This document shows positions 1-50,300 of a DNA stretch of 64,000 bases, piece by piece (position 1 is the first letter of the stretch; each line of letters begins with the position of its first letter). The translations under genes were made by a program, and so were the position numbers. The notes below the pieces were generated by a model that was given only the letters and a program-made list of their open reading frames with translations, searched no databases and had not been told where the DNA came from. Source of the stretch: Nemophila menziesii (Eukaryota; Streptophyta; Magnoliopsida; Boraginales; Hydrophyllaceae); NCBI GenBank assembly GCA_029959085.1, contig JARWIR010000008.1:17594001-17658000 (forward strand), written 5' to 3'.

Positions 1-1163
1 TCTCCTACTTCAATCTTTTTACTAAAGACAACAAATATATATATAATAATTTATACACTTTTTTAACCCTAAAAAACACAAAAAGCTTCGCTCTATCTTC
101 TCCACACTCTAACCAAGCAACCTTCCCAGCCCTAGTTAATAAGACACAAATTTTGATCAAATGAAGCACGAGAGTAAAGAGAGTGCACAAAAATAAGATA
201 TTTTCTCCATCACATAACTATCAATACTTTAATACACAAGATAATTAGGAACTTATCTTTTCCCTATTGTAGTATATATATATACCAATTACGTATTTGT
301 GTAAACTCAAAATATAGTGAACCACCAACAACCGAGAAAACAGAAACCAACACGAAGTTACAAATTAAGAAAATCATGTCTCTTTTAAGGTTTTGTTTGA
401 ATAATCTTAACCTGCAAAACTAAGGGTTCTATGGTTTTTTTTCTTTTTTGTAAACTAAAGTGCATATGGAGTTCTAATTTTATTTTATTTTTTAGTAAAC
501 AAATAAAATATGTAATTTTATTTATTTCTGTTCGTATTGTTAATTTTTGTTGTAATATTATTTTTATCATAATAAAAATACTTTTTTATACATTATTTTC
601 TCTAACTCAGTGTTTTTTAGAAACACACAGTCATTTTTTATTGAGTATAATCAATGATTTGTGGAGTATACTTAGTGTAATATCCAGATACTTAGTGAAA
701 TTTTGTAGTCAATAATTTTTCCTGATACTCTGTGAATTTTTTCAATACTTAGTATTTTTTCTGATACTTCGTGAATTTTACCAACACTAAGTTAAATTCC
801 TAATACTCTAATAAATCACTGAGTACAACTTAGTGGTGCCGCCAGTGTTGGGGGAGGGGATTTTGTTGGTGGTCGATGGTGATTCATAATTATTGTCATT
901 TCCTTTTTGGCCTTATGTGTATATGTTTTATTTAAGGGTGTATTAGTATCTAGTCACCTATAAGATTGGATGGTGGTATTTTTGAAAAAGAACCTAACCA
1001 CATGTTCTCTATAAATCAATAAGTTTGTTTCTAAGATCTTATATATCAATTATTTTTATATATTATAATTTATATTTTCAATAAAATTTAAAACATCTAG
1101 ATATTTTATAAAAAGCATTTTAATAATTACATGAATAATAAATATTATTTTTTAATTTGTAAC

Positions 1164-1408
1164 TTTTTTTTTTTTTTTTTGGTCGGAGAAGTTACACAAA
1201 AACCATCTGTCTATCCGATCCCCAACTTTTCGATCCCTGTCATAATCCCATTGATATCCATTTCGTGTCCTCTGGCTCCGCACCTAGCATTTTTCGCAAG
1301 CCTGTCCGCCTGGCTATTCAATCCCCTCGGCAGGTGCCGAAAGGATATCGGGCCATGGTCCACCGATTTCTTCCAGATCTTCCGGATGATCGGTAGAATA
1401 GTCCACCG
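1164..1408 (-). mobile_element. 5'-truncated LINE 3' end with 17-bp target duplication
   Basis: Read on the minus strand, this short insert encodes the end of a LINE RNase H domain, including HLPRGLNSQADRLAKNAR, with a stop at 1211-1213. A 3' tail and poly(A) follow, seen as a T run at 1164-1180. The 17-bp duplication ATTTTTTAATTTGTAAC flanks it exactly at 1147-1163 and 1409-1425. That is the signature of target-primed reverse transcription of a truncated L1-type element. Confidence 0.85.
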
Positions 1409-1425
1409 ATTTTTTAATTTGTAAC

Positions 1426-3325
1426 AAATATAACCTTTTATAAACGAATGAAGTATTATTTATAATTCAAAAATACAAAAGGATAAGTGTGGTATGTCAC
1501 ATTTATCATTATTAGTTACAAGCAATATTTAGTGGGTTTTAAATAACAAAATATCTCGTGCTGTGAGTAATTAAACCAATAGAAAATTTTCTAAAGAATT
1601 TAATAGAAGAAAACAAATCATGAAAAATATACGAAAAAATGGTTACAAATAACATCGAAAAATATTATTCAATGTATAAAGAGGAATATACAAAACTAGC
1701 CCAAATCCAAACTGGATTATTTTTTTTAAAGCCTAACTAGATTTTTGTTCTATTTAAAGTCTAGTTTCGTTTTCTAGTTATACTTTTTCCAATTTTACCA
1801 TATTTTTCTAGTAATTCGTTATTTATTCTTTTTGTTCTTTTCATTAAGCTGGTGGATCTGTATCCATGGGTACGGGACCTATGTTAGGTTTTACGATTTT
1901 TAACTTAAATAAAATGATTTTGTATATAATTTCAATTATAGTTGTCCATGTCCTAACCGGATTTTGTCCATTTGATTGTCCAAATACCCGTGGGCTGTAC
2001 CCGAGTTTCATTTTTTTATAAGTCTGTGTCCAATGAGTCGAATGTGTCCAATGTTATACCCTAGGGGTTGTACATATGTTTAGTGTATGAATAATTGTGT
2101 ATGTCCATGTTCAAGTGTATGTCCAATGAAGTTCGTATACCTTAGGGGTGGTACCCTTTTAATCACATAGGAACTAAAAAACCAAAATCAATCTAATTAT
2201 AGGAAGGGTTGGACCCAAGGGGCTATACCCAAAGGGCAGGACGTGGCTTGTACCTGCAAAAATAACAACTGGTAAAAGAATAAATAAATACAACAGACAC
2301 TGTTCTGTATTAAAAAAATTTAAAAGGGCTGGACCCAGCACATTTTAAAGTGAACACTGGAATACATTGGATACATTTTTTTTAACTAGTCTGGACCTAG
2401 GGCCCAAAGGGGCTGTACCCAGCAAAGACCTGGGCCCAAAAGAATTTGTACCAAACACTTTTACAGAACCCGGTGAAAAAAAAACAATGGAACATTTTGT
2501 TTACAAACGAGATGGACCCAATAAGGGTTGAACCCAAAATGATCAGGACCCAACAACATCTCGATCCACAGTCGAATTGAAAAAAAACAGATCCAGCGAA
2601 CAGGATCTTGGTGAAGGTTGGTGGCGAAGGTGAGATCTCGGTGAGAGGATAAGGGGTGTGAGATCTTGGTGGCGAAGGTGTTGCGGTTCTCGATGGTGGT
2701 GGAAAAGGTCCATCGAACAAAAGAGGCGGTGGATCTGAGCGCGGCGGTGGATCTACGTGAGGCGTTGCTCGCTGGAGCGTTTTTGCTTGCGCGAGAATCA
2801 GCAGTGCTACACAGCGGCGTTTTTTCTTGCAGATCTGCTGTGGTGGTGGTGATCTTCTGATCTCGGTGAGAGGAGAGAGGAGAAGGGCCACGCGCGGCGG
2901 TTTGCCTGTGCTCCAGTGGATGAAGGCAGTTATCTGCTCTAGTGGTGGCGGAGAAGGTCAGATTGTTGACCGGAGGTGGGAAGAGGGCAGTTGGTGGGGA
3001 GGTGAGAAGGTGGGAAGGCGCGAGTTGCTGGTGGGAAGGTGGGATCTAGGGTTGTGAAAAGTGACGGTGGAATGGTGGTGATTTGGGTGATTGCTGAAAA
3101 AAGAGGGAATGGAGAGAGTGAGGGAGGGGGTGTTTTGGATTTTTTGTTTATTCACTGTATTAACTAGAAGAAAGGGGATGTTTTGGATTTTTTTGCTCTT
3201 TTCTAGTTAGAGTTTAATGGGATTTAGAGATTGAATCTTATTTTATTAAGACACAAGTCATAGGGCTTTTAATCATAATCCCCGCATGTGTAAATTAGGT
3301 CAACTTTCTTTAAGGTATTTCGGAC
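1426..3325. other. Unclassified region with GC-rich block
   Basis: From about 1690 to 3290 base composition changes: short phrases such as GGGCTGGACCCAGC and GGGCTGTACCCAGC recur, followed at 2600-3060 by a GGTGG- and GATCTCGGTGAG-rich block. Open frames here (for example 2397-2891 on minus) are proline/arginine-rich artefacts of that composition. It looks like transposon-derived sequence, but I found no terminal repeats or target duplication. Confidence 0.3.
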
Positions 3326-3333
3326 GTTCACGG

Positions 3334-5595
3334 TAGGGCAGCACACGGGTCGGTTAACCGACCCGTAGGGGTAAACCCAATACCCAAACTTAATTTTTGG
3401 TTTTTAATATATTAAACCCAATATCCATTTTTTTTAATTGAGATCCTCGGGTTGGGTGGTAACAGGTTGGGTTGGGTTAGGGTCGGTTTCGGGTAATTGA
3501 GGGACTTAAATAAACCATCTGATTTACCTAAAAAAAAATTCATTAACTTAAATAAACCATTTGATATTGTTTTTTTGTAGTTTCTCATACATAATTCAGC
3601 TATTACATGATTTACATCTCATTGATTGAATTGAATTACATCACATTGAATTGAATTACAAAATTACATATCATTGAACTGAATTACAGAATTATAAACC
3701 AAATAAGTAAATCAAAAATCATCACAGATTGACATATTGTAACCATAACTTGTGCAAAATCAACAATTTGTACAACCTTGGGTGCAAATGTTGTTGTGAA
3801 TCCAACTTCTGTCCAAAAACACTCCCAAAACCACCTTCTAACTTTAAAATAACCTGCAAATTTCCAAAAACTGGATAGAAGAATGAAGTCAGATTGTTTG
3901 AGCCTCAGAAGGAGTCTCATCATTGGCTACAAACAATTATTGCCTCAGAATTTAAAACTTCATTGGCATTAAAACCTTAGGGACATGTTTAGGTACAAGG
4001 GACTTATCAAATAACTTACAAGAAACAACAATCAAGTCACTTGTTGCCAACTCAACCAATTATTCAACTCATATTTACTCATTCATTAACCTTAACTTAA
4101 TCATTGTAGTTAGGTCAAATTAATTGGGAGATGCATACAAAAGTGTGATGATTAACAATGTTAACTTGTAGGTTATAAGAAATCAGATTTATACCTTAGG
4201 ACTTAGGTTATTGGTTTCTAACTTGTCAAAGATGAGTCTTGCGAGGACTCACTTAACTCGTCTAAGCCAAAATAACCTGCCAAATGTCACAAAACAACAA
4301 AAGATCAATTAGTTGTAAAATTAATTAGTCAACAAAAGTCACAAACCAAGTATTCATAAATTATTTACCTAACTCAGTATCCAAGATTAATAGGAAGAGA
4401 TGTTTTCAACCAATTATTGTAAATAACTTAATTTTACAATAAGGTTACATAGACAACCTTGCCACCATTCTTAGTAACAATAACTTATTGACTGTTATTT
4501 AGAATGGTGACAAAGTCATCCATGTAACCTTGTTTTGGAAGTTACAGAAATGTAAATTAATACGTGTAAATTGTTAATGGAGAAACAAATCAAGCTTTGA
4601 ACAATCAAATCCAGAAAAGGTCCATTAATGTAAACAACAATTGCGAATCATGCAAGTAAATCAAGGGAACAATCTATTAGCCAATATTCAATATTCATAA
4701 CTCAAATGAAAACTAAGTACACAACATTAACATGTAACCAAGAAATTACCTTTAATTTGATTAACAAAGCAAGTACACGACAAACACCAACACCAATTGA
4801 AGTATTGAACATTAGCGAGACCATGAAAACACAAAATAAACAGTCTATTAGCCAATATCTATTATCGAATTAAAATCCTTCAATAAAACAATTATTTGTT
4901 TCTAAATCAAAATATTTACACATGCAATATCTTATAACACAATCGGAATTACAGAAAATCAAAACACGAACCTTAGGGTTTCGAAGATCCAAAACATCTC
5001 GAACCCAACCCTCGATCTACAACTCTAACCACCACCGTGCCATACATAGGCTTATTTATAATCCAACCCTCGATCTACACCTCTAACCATGGTTAGATGA
5101 TTAAACCCAGAACCCAAAAGGACGAGCTTTATCAGAGAAGGAGAGATTATAACCCATAATAACCCACCACCGTGCCATACTTAATGCGGTGTATATTATC
5201 GCTCAAAACGCCGGCGAGATTAGACGGGGAAGGAGAGAAGCAGGGCTACGGCGGATAGGGTTTTCGATATGACCCAGAGAGAAACCAGAGAGTAAGAGAG
5301 AGTGTGGCGTTTCGTGTAATGAAAGGCCAAAACCAAAAGACAAAAGGTAACAAAGGAAGCGTATGTAATACGCTGTGTGATATGGATATATAATATATCC
5401 AACAAACTTAGGGCACGGGTCGGGTTCGGTTACCCGCGGGTTTGGCAAAGCCAAACCCATCAACCGACCCAATACCCAAACAATATAATATGTTAACCCA
5501 ATGGGCACGGGTGGGGAATGGTTTGGGTTTTTTCGGGCCCATTTTGGGTCGGGTTTGCGGGTAAGGCGGGTTTAGGTATTTTGTGAGCAGCCCTA
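3334..5595. mobile_element. Non-autonomous hAT-type element, 2.26 kb
   Basis: The ends TAGGGCAGCACAC and (inverted) TAGGGCTGCTCAC are similar, and an exact 8-bp duplication GTTCACGG flanks the element at 3326-3333 and 5596-5603. Both termini carry GGGTCGG/GGGTTTGG-rich subterminal repeats. The interior shows no transposase frame. It contains a long imperfect foldback at 4441-4531. Confidence 0.82.
4441..4531. ncRNA. Possible small-RNA foldback inside the hAT-type element
   Basis: Two arms, 4441-4471 and 4501-4531, pair over about 31 bases with mostly G:U-type differences. The sequence between them continues pairing, leaving a very small loop. The shape resembles a plant miRNA or siRNA precursor. 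There is no expression evidence, and the host element may be inert. Confidence 0.35.
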
Positions 5596-5819
5596 GTTCA
5601 CGGTTACCTTTGGTTAATAACGTTGATACAACGAATATACCATTCGAAGAAACCGGCATAGAAATATGCAAACTTCGTGAAACTCTGAAATAAATCTTAA
5701 TCTCTTATTTCTAATAAATATCTAATGATTTATTTTTTAAACCTGAAGAATGTCTTTATAGGTGCTAGTTTGTTAGGCACCGGTGGCAGAGTTATGTGAT
5801 AGCTAGTTGGGCTTAATTC

Positions 5820-5944
5820 GAGATAGATAGTTGGCCTAGTGGTTAGGCTACTCCGCAGAGACCAAGAGGTCCTGGGATCGAATCTCATTGGAGTCGAAAT
5901 GACTCCGAGCCCAAAGCGGCTCTCTCATGTACTCCAAAAAAAAA
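5820..5944 (+). mobile_element. tRNA-derived SINE, copy 1
   Basis: The 5' head contains a box A-like TGGCCTAGTGGTTAGG and a box B-like GGGATCGAATC, followed by a unique body and a short A tail. A 15-bp duplication AGTTGGGCTTAATTC flanks it at 5805-5819 and 5945-5959. Two related copies lie in intron 2 of gene 1. Confidence 0.85.
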
Positions 5945-6086
5945 AGTTGGGCTTAATTCCATCCTTAATTTTTTTTTTAAATCATTTATTATATGTTTTG
6001 AATAATTTAAAAAAGATCATTATATCTCATCATCAATATTATGATTAAATGTCATGGATACTTTTTCTAAAATAAAAATTTATAAA

Positions 6087-6094
<8 letters not shown>

Positions 6095-6158
<64 letters not shown>
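6095..6158. repeat. (AT)n microsatellite
   Basis: About 32 uninterrupted AT dinucleotides preceded by an A run. Confidence 0.95.
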
Positions 6159-6160
<2 letters not shown>

Positions 6161-7360
6161 GAATTTGTATGGAATTATTTAATAAATTTAATATAATTTA
6201 TGAAATTAATCTATATATTTACTTGTTTTATGTTATACTTCGTAAAATATTGAAAAAAAAAACCAAACATGTTATCCGGATCGCCTTTATTTTTAAACGC
6301 ATTTTTATTTATAATCATGAACTTTTCTTTTCTTTTTTGATATATATGAGAGTCTTTTTAAATTTGTTTTGACTCAAATAAAATTCAATTCTAAGATTTA
6401 TTAGTCTTAATAAATCTGTAATCATCTAGGTACTTTGGCGAAAAGCAACTAGCAAATAAAAGATGCGGATTAATGAAAATGTTTATCGCACAAGCCAGAG
6501 GCAGAGCCAGGATTAGTCATTGGGCGGGGCCAATGGGGTTCGGGGGTAACGGCCCCGAAATTTTATTTCGAGTTATGTGCAATATAAATCCTTATATTAT
6601 GTAAAACAGTAAAATAAGTCTTTATATTTATAAGTCTTATATTAAAGAAAAATTACACTATAAATTTTAATATTATTATTTTTTAAAATTAATTATTCTA
6701 TAAATAATATAATTATAAGGTTAATAAAATAAATTTTAAAAGTTAAGAAGGAGAAAAAGAAGATTTAAAAAATTTTGAGGTGATAAATAATTATAATTAT
6801 TTTTTTTTCTTAAGTAGTAATTTTTTTTTTTTTGAAAGGTCGGGAAAGGCCATGGATCCCTGGGGTATGCATGGCTCCCTGGCACAAGCCACACAACCCA
6901 CCTACTGTCAAGCTAGGCATGCACTTGTACAGTTTGGAAGTTCCAAGGGTTCCTTCCTTTACTAGTTGACCTAAGACAACTTGCCTTATGCAGTTATGCT
7001 CACAGCCTCACACAACCATAATTTATGTCACTTAATTTGTTTCTCATTTCCAGTTGATACTTTTTGCCTTGTAAGTTAATAGGATCAATTACTCATTTAT
7101 TACTTATATTTTTTAACTTAACGATTTTATTTTGTAATCTATGAAGTGAGACTAAAAACTTTGATATTAAACATGAACCAATCCAAAGTACAGAACCTAC
7201 ATGAATTTTGGGTGAAACTTCACCATTTATTATTAGCTGAAACTCGAAATTCTATATCTTTGTTGGTAAAATTTGCCCATTAATAATTTACTATCTTTTG
7301 AGTACACACGTTAGTGCTGACCATAAAAGCCTAGACATGGTAGGTAGGTAATTAAACCAT
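6159..7360. other. Upstream region of PDR gene 1, no gene recognised
   Basis: AT-rich sequence. At 6493-6560 there is a CAGAGGCAGAGCCAGGATT start typical of old hAT-type insertions, without a matching end. At 6822-6960 a T run is followed by about 130 bp of higher GC that may be a retroposon fragment. The last 300 bp should hold the gene 1 promoter. Confidence 0.4.
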
Positions 7361-7368
7361 TATATAAG
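7361..7368 (+). promoter_or_regulatory. Putative TATA box of PDR gene 1
   Basis: TATATAAG lies about 97 bp upstream of the start codon. Gene 2 has the same motif at nearly the same distance. The leader between TATA and ATG is recognisably shared by both genes (common stretch CTTGTTTCACATG), which supports a retained ancestral promoter. No transcript evidence was available. Confidence 0.6.
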
Positions 7369-7464
7369 TGTGGGTTTCTTGTTTCACATGCAGCATCACG
7401 AAAAAGGTTGTGAATAAGTTTCAAGCTTTTTCTTGGTTAGACGTGAAAAGTGCTGACGTTAAAC

Positions 7465-45139
<37,675 letters not shown>

Positions 45140-47380
45140 ACACTACTTTAACAGTTAGAAAAACATATTATATTGCATGTATAGCAAAGTAAAGTATTGA
45201 AACCATAGTTTAATGTTTTCTCTTTATACTATATTGCTCGTGCTACAAATATTAAAAAATTGCACCGATAGAACGGTGAACTACCAAGTAAGTCGGAGCT
45301 CGTTGATAACTTGGCTGACATCCAATAACTTTGTTTGCTCATGTTTGGGGAACTTAATATTGATCCGGGTTTTATTAATGTATTTTCAGTTCTGATTTGG
45401 ACTTTCAATAATTAATCAGGTTACTAGATATACAAAATACGATTTTTCTTCAGAAAAATTGTAATTAAAATTTGTAATCAAGGTTGAATTACTATGATAC
45501 ATTTTTTTTCTTCTTATAAAGTGTTGTAAGAATCACAAATAAAATCCTTAGTTTTAAGGCATGTATGGGTCCAGGAGTATATGCAGTAGGACCATAACAC
45601 TTATAAAATAAATAAAAAAGTATATGCTTTTGTCAAATTAGACTTGGAAAATAAATAAAAGATCAATAATTATATTTATAAATAACTCAAAATTACACAT
45701 TATAGGTTAGCTATCTTGGGAAAAGAATATTACTCTAGTGGAATGCTACAATAGCAGTCCAATTTCTCTACAAATTATATGTAAATAATATAAGGAATCG
45801 GGAACAAAAGTACACTATTTCCAAATAAACGAAGATGAGTATACAACGAAGATAGACTCTTTTAGTCTCATTTTGTTTAGTATTTGGGTGATAATTAAAA
45901 CAATGATTACGTTTATTGAGGTGTGTTTAGTATGATTACATAAGATAGGTAGGAAGAATGTATGCTTGAAACTATAGAATTTAAACGATTATATTTCATA
46001 CTCTATTGAAAAAATCCAAGAGATGATCATAAGAGTATAAAGTTCTCAAGAGAACGAGTTTCAGCTGTCCAGATCAAGATTCAAGAGAGATAAACAAACA
46101 ATATAAATAAGATCAATATTTAAAACTGTTTGAAGACATCGAGGTCGAAAACGTTTGAAGATCAAGACTCAAGAGATATCAAGAAACAAGCTAAATATGA
46201 ATAAGATGCAAGGAAGTTCATTAAAGGTGAAGTAAGAAGATTGATCTGGATGCTTGGCTTAATAGAGAAGATCAATAAGTATAAATTTTTTTAAGCATGT
46301 TAAAGATAAAGACTCAAGGGAGTTAAAATCCATAGAAAGGTTTGCATCAAGGAAAGAAGAAAACTAAAAGTGACTTGGAGAAGCCGCGAAAAAACATAAA
46401 AGAAGCTCAAGACAATCAACTCAGTCTGGCACCCCAATGATTAATGTAGGACCCCCGACAAAATCTATAATTGAAATCAAGTTCGGCCCTCCAAGAATGA
46501 AATCGGCCCTCTGATGAGGGTAAGCCATCCAAATCAGATACCTTGCGTTCTGAGAAGGCTTATTAGTTTTGGAAATTAGTTTGGGATCCAAGTTTGTTTT
46601 GAGTATAAACAAAAACAGTTTATATGCTTTACATGCATTATTGCTCTCTGTTGTAATATAATACCTTTTAATAATCAATGGAAAGTGAAGTTATACATTT
46701 TACTAAGTTCTAAGAGATTAAGAATAATTTAAACCTTGGGAGAGATACTACTTTATGAACTATGGGAACTGTGTACGATTGGATTTTTAACGAAATCTGA
46801 TACAGAGGCGGTAGTGTAGAGCAACAGGGTTGTGGTATAGTTCGCATGCACAAATTATGGACGGTTCTGGGGTGCGATGGAGAACGAGGAGACTCCTCAC
46901 CGGAATTTGCAGGGAAAGACAGCGGATACCGAAATTAATAGGAAGGGGGTGATGTTTGAGATAGAGTTTCGGGGGAAGAAGGAGAAGAAGGATCTAGGGA
47001 TGGTGGAAGGTTGGATTATGTGCGTTAAGGGTGTACAACCTTTAGATATATGAAGAACAGGGGTACATGGGATATTGCGGTTTATATTGTGATGCAGGCT
47101 AGGAACAACAAGCCAGACCAAAAATTCTAAGACCAATGAGACTAGTTGACCGGATTAAAGCAAATAGAGCAATTGTAAATTTGTAAGTCAGTCGAGCAGT
47201 CAACCAACACCAACTTACCTAATAGTTCACTATTCTTTCAATTCAATAGATCAGTCTTTGGTGCACAGGCAATATAGTATTTAGATATCACATTACAATA
47301 TGATTTTTACATTTTACTTTGCTAAGTTGAAGTTATCTGCATGCAATATTATACGTTTGATCTAATTGTTCAAATAGTGT
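45140..47380. other. Intergenic region between the two convergent PDR genes; no gene recognised
   Basis: The first roughly 100 bp past each stop codon are recognisably similar (TAAACACTA, ATTGCATG, AGCAAAGTAAA), so the duplicated block includes part of the 3' region. The rest is AT-rich with short incidental open frames. I see no transposon termini. Confidence 0.5.
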
Positions 47381-50300
47381 TTATCTTCTCTGGTAGTTGA
47401 GGAAGTTGATGGCATAGGCAAAGACAATGCAGAAAAGAACTGCCCAGCCGATATGTGCTAAACCAACAACTCCAAGGAAGTTGTAATCGTAGCCTAAGAA
47501 TTCTGTAAGATAAGTTTTCAACGGAATATCACCTACGCCAGGTACATGAATGGGATCGGTTATATCGCCCATTTGTGATGCGACAAGGCCATATAATGTC
47601 CAGGCTGCTGGTGAACCCCAGTAGTACCACCTCCACCATGTAGGAATTTCCTGCATATATAGTCAAGAATGTTAAAAATATATATTTCTCTTATTGGTCG
47701 ATTTTTCCATACTAGATATTCTACTGACCATTCTTGGGATCAAAAATCCGGCGAATAGATTCCAGAAGCTAAGGAAGAAAGTCATGGTAACGGCAGCAAG
47801 CTGATAGTTTGGAGTGAGAGCTACAAGCATCATCCCGAACAATGTGAAGTAGACAAAGCACATGAACACATAATAATAGAACCACAAAAATTTATCAGCT
47901 TCCCAGTGAAATCCAATCATTGAGTAAAGAAGAAGGCTGTAGATTAGAGTTTGGATGGCCACGTATATGATCTCTATAGCAACCTACACAACATAAGAAG
48001 ATAATAATTATAAAATACGGTTTTTTATTTGAGAAAATGTTTTATTGTACCTGTGCAAATGCATATGGCAAAGCTGAATACATTCTTGCAGCTTTCTCTC
48101 GATAGTAGACTGTTCTTTCTACCACTACAATAAATTGCACGGCAAAAGTGTTCGCTCCACCAAGAAATATAACAACAGAGTACATAGCTCCAAGTAAATC
48201 CATCAAGTCTTGTTCTTTGGATCTGATATAAACAAAAAAAAATATGATAAAATATGTGGTATATTCGAGAATAAAGATCATGTCTCACATTTTATTCGCT
48301 TTGTTCCAGAAAATAATTCCGAAAAAAATGCCAACTATTGTGGTCATAAGGAATCTTATAGAATTATATTGGGGCTGTCTCCAGTAGGATAACCGATATT
48401 TCCAGAAGCAAGCTTTGCATTGAGTAATAAAAGATTGAGCATATGTTGTGGCACAATATAGTTTCTTAGACCCCAGTGATGGAGTGCTAAGTTCTTTGAT
48501 GAGATCTTGATTCCTCCTATAAAAGAGAAATCAAGTTAAATAAATTAACTAAACAAAACCTGCTCTGGGTGAAAGTTTTTGCCTTTTGCCGGCAGTTAAA
48601 ACTGTCGCCAACTGGAAAAATTCAACGCCAAAGCACAAAATTTGGAAACAATTTTATAACCGTCTCCAATTCATAGTTAGAAAGGTACACACAGAAGAAG
48701 TGGCATGAAAAATAAGCGTATACCGATATAGATCCGAAGTGGCATAAATTTGTGTAAAGTCCACGGTAAGTTGTGCTTCGAGAGCAGGAGTTGTAATTTC
48801 TAGCATCCAAGTAGCAGGGTTGTGACCGATACTTATCTTAGGGACTCCGGGAATTGACTGAAATATTAAAAGTCCGATCCCATTAGCGACTGACATGTTA
48901 GATAGAGAGAATGATATGTTAAGGAAATATGCTCACTTCAAAGTAATCTACCAATAAACGAGAACGATGCCCAAGAGGTCCAGAGTAAATAACTTGCCCT
49001 CCTCTATTCATCAACAATAGCTCATCAAATGATTCAAAAATTTGTATGCTCGGTTGGTGAATTGTGCAAACGAGAGTTCGTCCAGTATCAACAGTGTTCC
49101 TCACTGTTCGCATAACAATGGCGGCTGCTCGTGCATCAAGAAAGGATGTTGGTTCATCCATGAAGATAATGGACGGATTAGCAACCAATTCTACAGCTAT
49201 CGTGAGCCTCTTTCTTTGTTCAGTTGAGAGTCCATCTACACCAGGAAGCCCAACCAAAGCGTCTTTCAAAGGGTCCAGTTCAACTAATGCTAACACTTCC
49301 TCAACAAACATCTAAACACGATAAAATTATGTATTTAAATAAGTTGAAAACAATGTGGAGATGGAAATGGAGATAGATTATAGATATGATAGAGACCTTG
49401 CGAGTCTCGTTGTTTATATCTGGAGAAAGACGTAACCACGCAGAGTATAGGAGAGATTCATAGACGGTGACGTATGGAGAATGGATATCAGTTTGTTCAC
49501 AGTAGCCGCTGTTACGAGCAAAAGTTGATTGATTCTTTGGGTAACCGGAAATGCTAATACTTCCTTCAATATATCCTCCCGTTTTTCTTCCGGCTAAGAC
49601 ATCCATTAATGTGGTCTTTCCAGCACCACTCACACCTACTAATGCTGTTAGAATACCAGGCCTAAATGCACCACTTACATCTCGTAACAGTTGTAGACGC
49701 GTCTTCTCCATTCCTTGCTTCTTCATTTCCTAAAAAATGAAGACGTGATATCATCAAACTTATAATGGAAAATCTCATTTTTTAAAAGAAGACTTACAGT
49801 AGGCGTATCAACATAGTAATTCACATGATTAAATGCGAGTGACAGAGGCTGAAAAGGAAGCACCATGCCTCGAGAGCTTCGTACATCCATATGTATCCCT
49901 GTAACCATTCAATTTGTTAAACAATTGTTGATTACCAAAAATAAACACCTATTAGACTTTTGCATTAGACCTGTAGATGATGATCTTGTGACTTCAGATG
50001 CTTGTTTATCATTTTTCTTCACAATAACACACTTACTATCTCCAAAAGCTGCAAATAGAAATTATATCAAAACTAGAATGAATTCAAATGACGAAAAATT
50101 GATATGCAATATGAGGTCTTACAGTTTAGGTAAGTCAGAGCTACAATAAAGCAGATATTGAAGAGAAACGAAAAGCCAAAGAGCGCAACAATGCAAATCC
50201 AATACATATATTCCTCCTGAAACATTCCCCTCGATGCAAGAAGAACCTTTCCAACTGTGGGTTGAGGAAATATTGGGTCGATATTTGGCTGAGAAAATAA

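Noticed and set aside
2397..2891. 164-residue proline-rich open frame
   Set aside because: Composition-driven, overlaps an opposite frame, no domain, no splice context and no paralog.
1690..3290. A defined transposon spanning the GC-rich block
   Set aside because: Weakly similar edges (AAAACTAGCCC and AAAAGCCCTA inverted) but no target duplication and no consistent ends.
5827..5890. tRNA gene
   Set aside because: Box A and box B are present, but there is no complete cloverleaf and no acceptor stem. A body with A tail and 15-bp target duplication show a SINE.
47381..47400. Overlap or shared terminator between the convergent PDR genes
   Set aside because: The stop codons are 2.2 kb apart, so no overlap is visible. 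Transcript ends cannot be read from sequence alone.
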